Source of the DNA: Lawsonibacter sp.
GTDB lineage: Bacteria > Bacillota > Clostridia > Oscillospirales > Oscillospiraceae
Assembly: GCA_022801435.1 (NCBI GenBank)
Contig: JAAWSG010000003.1
Coordinates: 30,321-94,320 of the forward strand
Direction: 5' to 3'
Length of the DNA: 64,000 nt
Positions 61,832 to 64,000 of this stretch are shown in pieces. A model generated the notes under the pieces. That model saw only the letters and a list, made by a program, of their open reading frames with translations, made no database searches and had not been told where the DNA came from. Made by a program: the position numbers and the translations under genes. Numbering within the stretch: the first letter of the stretch is position 1; the number at the start of each line of letters is the position of its first letter.

Positions 61832-61856
61832 GCCGCATTTTATGAATGTAAAACTG

Positions 61857-61885
61857 TTCATGCAGAGTCAAATTCCGCATATACT
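61857..61885 (+). promoter_or_regulatory. Promoter of the XRE regulator gene
   Basis: TTCATG and TATACT are separated by 17 bases. A second inverted repeat, ATGAA-N10-TTCAT (61842-61861), covers the -35 box. Confidence 0.6.
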
Positions 61886-61900
61886 CTGTGTGGTGATAGA

Positions 61901-62128
61901 ATGGATATCAAACAGACCAGAAAATATGAGCTGTTGGGATTGAATGTCGCATATTACCGGCGCAGGAACAAGCTGACCCAGGAGCAGCTGGCGGAGCTGG
62001 TAGGGATAGACAGAACTCATATGGGAAATATTGAGCTGGCCCGGTCGGGCGCGTCTCTGGATGTGATCTTCCGGATTGCCGACGCGCTGGAAATACCGGT
62101 GTATAAGCTGTTTGAGTTCCGGGACTGA
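61901..62128 (+). CDS. XRE family HTH regulator
   Basis: 75 residues from ATG 61901, essentially a single Cro/CI helix-turn-helix: LGLNVAYYRRRNKLTQEQLAELVGIDRTHMGNIELARSGASLDVIFRIADALEIPVYKLFEF. It has no additional sensor domain. It is transcribed away from the 82-residue gene; the shared 118-base intergenic region contains two inverted repeats on the two promoters. It probably represses itself and the divergent gene. Confidence 0.92.
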   Translation: MDIKQTRKYELLGLNVAYYRRRNKLTQEQLAELVGIDRTHMGNIELARSGASLDVIFRIADALEIPVYKLFEFRD

Positions 62129-62174
62129 GCGGGAGCTCTGGCCGCGTATCTCCTGGGCGAATGGGTGAAAAAGG

Positions 62175-62202
62175 AAGCGGCGTGACGAACGCCACGCCGC
62201 TT
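62175..62202. terminator. Bidirectional hairpin between XRE gene and ptsI
   Basis: AAGCGGCG pairs with CGCCGCTT around a loop that can pair further. It is followed by TTG on plus and by CCTTTTTC on minus, so it mainly suits the reverse ptsHI unit. Confidence 0.65.
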
Positions 62203-62244
62203 TGTGAAATACACGGTATTCAGGGCTCTGACTGCTTGACAGCT

Positions 62245-63900
62245 TCAGCACTCCAGCATCTCCAGGGTGCAGGTCTTGGCGATGGATTTGCGGATTTCCG
62301 CCCGGAGGGGGAGAACGGAGGTGGGGGAGACGGACAGCTCGTCAATGCCGATGGCCAGGAAGGTCTCCAGCAGGGTGAGGTCCGCGCCCAGCTCCCCGCA
62401 GATGCCGATCCAGATGCCCGCCTTGTGAGCGGCGTCGGCGGCTATTTTCAGCGCCCGGAGGACGGCGGGGTGGTGGGGGTCGAAGAACTTGCCCAAATCG
62501 TTGGCCTGACGGTCACAGGCCAGGGTGTACTGGGTCAGGTCGTTGGTGCCCACGGAGAAGAAGTCCACCTCCTTTGCCAGCTCCTCCGCCACCAGGACGG
62601 AAGCGGGGGTCTCGATCATGATGCCGATTTCCGTGTCCCGCCGGTAGGGGACCCCCTCCTTGTCCAGCTCGGCCATGACCTTCTGGCAGGCCCGCCGGCA
62701 CTCCTTGACCTCCCACACGGAGGTAATCATGGGGAACATAATGGCCACCTTGCCGTAGGCGGAGGCCCGATACAGGGCCCGGAGCTGGGTACGGAAGACC
62801 TCTGGCCGGTTCAGGCAGATGCGGATGGCCCGGACCCCCAGGGCGGGATTTTCCTCCTTTTGCAGGCCGAAATAGTCCACCTGCTTGTCCGCCCCGATGT
62901 CCAGGGTGCGGATGACCACCCGTTTGCCTCCCATGGCGGCGGCGACCTCCCTGTAGGCCTGGAACTGCTCCTCCTCGGTGGGGTAGTCATTGGAAGCGAG
63001 ATAGAGAAATTCCGAGCGGAACAGCCCGATGCCCTGGCCGTCGTTGGACAGGACGGCGGTCACATCCTCGGGGGAGCCGATGTTGCAGTAGACCATCAGC
63101 TCCCGGCCGTCCAGGGTGATGTCCTTCTGTCCCTTCATGGTCTCCATCAGCTCCTTCAGCTCCTGCTGCTTTTCCTGCTTGGACTGGAAGGAGGCCAGGG
63201 TGATCTCGTCCGGCTCAATGGCGATCTGGCCGGTCTCGCCGTCGATATAGACCTGCCGGCCGCTGTACTCCGCCTTGAGCGCGTCTCCCAGGCCGCAGAT
63301 GGCGGGGATGCCCATGGTCCGGGCCAGGATGGCGGTGTGGCTGTTGCCCGAGCCGCCCTGGGTGATGAAGCCCAGAATCTTGCTCTTGTCCAGCTGGAGG
63401 GTCTCGGAGGGGGCCAGGTCGTCGGCGGCCAGAATCACCGGCACGTCAGAGTCGATGCCGCCCTCGGCCACCCCCATGAGGTTGTTCAAAATGCGCCGGG
63501 TCACGTCCTTGATGTCCGCCGCCCGGGCCTGCATATAGGAGTCGTCCATAGCGGCCAGCATGGCGGAGAACTCCTCACCGGCAAGCTCTACCGCCCGCTC
63601 AGCCGTGCAGCGCCGCTCCTCCAGGGCGTTCATCATGCACTCCACATAGTCGTCGTCCTCCACGAACATGGCATGGGTCTCGAAGAGGACGGCGGTCTCG
63701 TCCCCTGCCTCCGCCCGGGCCTTGTCCGCCAGGGCGTTGAGCTGGCTGACCGCCTTTTCCTGGGCGGCGGAAATCCGGGCCTTTTCCGCCTCAATATCTG
63801 CGGCGGGGGCGTCGGTGATGGTGGTGTGGGGGCGTTGGAAGAAGCAGATGGGCCCGCTGGCTACCCCCTTGGAGACGCCCTTTCCCTGTATCACGATCAT
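62245..63900 (-). CDS. ptsI: Phosphoenolpyruvate-protein phosphotransferase (PTS enzyme I)
   Basis: 551 residues. Enzyme I takes phosphate from PEP and passes it to HPr, driving sugar uptake. The swivel domain carries the active-site His in GGSGNSHTAILARTMGIPAICG (one residue longer spacing than the common GGxTSH). The PEP-binding barrel has GIGLFRSEFLYL, VVIRTLDIGADKQ, MFPMITSVWE and the cysteine-type GICGELGAD. Its start overlaps the ptsH stop (TAATG), giving translational coupling. Confidence 0.96.
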   Translation of the reverse strand: MIVIQGKGVSKGVASGPICFFQRPHTTITDAPAADIEAEKARISAAQEKAVSQLNALADKARAEAGDETAVLFETHAMFVEDDDYVECMMNALEERRCTAERAVELAGEEFSAMLAAMDDSYMQARAADIKDVTRRILNNLMGVAEGGIDSDVPVILAADDLAPSETLQLDKSKILGFITQGGSGNSHTAILARTMGIPAICGLGDALKAEYSGRQVYIDGETGQIAIEPDEITLASFQSKQEKQQELKELMETMKGQKDITLDGRELMVYCNIGSPEDVTAVLSNDGQGIGLFRSEFLYLASNDYPTEEEQFQAYREVAAAMGGKRVVIRTLDIGADKQVDYFGLQKEENPALGVRAIRICLNRPEVFRTQLRALYRASAYGKVAIMFPMITSVWEVKECRRACQKVMAELDKEGVPYRRDTEIGIMIETPASVLVAEELAKEVDFFSVGTNDLTQYTLACDRQANDLGKFFDPHHPAVLRALKIAADAAHKAGIWIGICGELGADLTLLETFLAIGIDELSVSPTSVLPLRAEIRKSIAKTCTLEMLEC

Positions 63901-64000
63901 TACAGGTTCTCCTTGAAAAACTGCTCCATGGCGGCGATGGCGGCCTCCTCAGAGGGCCCCTCGGCGGTCACGGTGACAGCGTCCCCCTGCTTGACCCCCA
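63900..64000 (-). CDS. ptsH: Phosphocarrier protein HPr, C-terminal part
   Basis: Only the last 32 codons lie in the window; the start is beyond the right edge. The visible sequence GVKQGDAVTVTAEGPSEEAAI ends in MEQFFKENL, the typical HPr C-terminus (strand with VKQGD, then helix 3). The stop TAA overlaps the ptsI start by one base. HPr carries phosphate from enzyme I to sugar-specific EIIA proteins. Confidence 0.88.
   Translation of the reverse strand, partial: GVKQGDAVTVTAEGPSEEAAIAAMEQFFKENL

Overview
The window is about 63% G+C and densely coded. It reads as a chromosomal segment of a spore-forming gut Clostridia, most likely an Oscillospiraceae relative of Flavonifractor, Lawsonibacter or Pseudoflavonifractor. 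The evidence is a set of Firmicutes housekeeping clusters (gdpP-rplI-dnaB, tilS-hpt-ftsH, rimI-tsaD, ptsH-ptsI), sporulation genes spmA/spmB, an AbrB-type regulator, an S-layer-type surface protein, and strong AGGAGG ribosome binding sites with sigma-A-like promoters. The genus is an inference. I found no rRNA, tRNA, CRISPR array or intact insertion sequence.

Layout. 1-4.8 kb: iorA (cut by the window edge), iorB, four small unknown genes including an AT-richer EcsC-like gene, then a phenylacetate-CoA ligase and an ACT-domain protein; this is an aryl-pyruvate/aryl-acetate module with extra genes inserted. 5-14 kb: a DegV protein, the GdpP-like c-di-AMP phosphodiesterase, a lipoprotein, rplI, dnaB, two related membrane proteins, tilS, hpt and ftsH. 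16-25 kb: asnA, a GH25 lysozyme, birA, a reverse-strand rhomboid-like protein, ahcY, greA and polA. 25-31.5 kb: two adjoining membrane ORFs, a large SLH/Big2/CAP surface protein with a Thr-Gly linker, rimI-tsaD, and spmA-spmB on the reverse strand.

31.7-34 kb: abrB, then about 415 nt with its own promoter, many hairpins, a short ORF and a strong terminator, then prfB. The prfB gene lacks the usual in-frame UGA frameshift site, and the short upstream ORF ends in UGA C inside the terminator stem, so an attenuation circuit responding to RF2 is a reasonable hypothesis. 34-35.5 kb: TraX-like and amidohydrolase genes on the reverse strand.

35.7-39.4 kb: an AT-rich island, probably acquired, with five small secreted or membrane proteins of unknown function. 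Two of its transcription units begin with a mini-ORF encoding the identical peptide MYPTPPGARKE, which contains a PPG stalling motif. The island also holds a 107-bp direct repeat and ends in a 280-bp MITE-like element.

40-64 kb: a TGS-type nucleoside kinase, a DUF2975/HTH pair, a glycosyltransferase and UDP-galactopyranose mutase (cell-surface galactofuranose), a coiled-coil protein, a 1598-residue HD / helical-repeat / nucleotidyltransferase / GNAT-like / PRTase-like fusion followed by an LDH/MDH-like protein, kbl-tdh (threonine to glycine), pgeF, an orphan peptide-binding lipoprotein, single-chain purL, a divergent XRE regulator pair, and ptsI with the end of ptsH.
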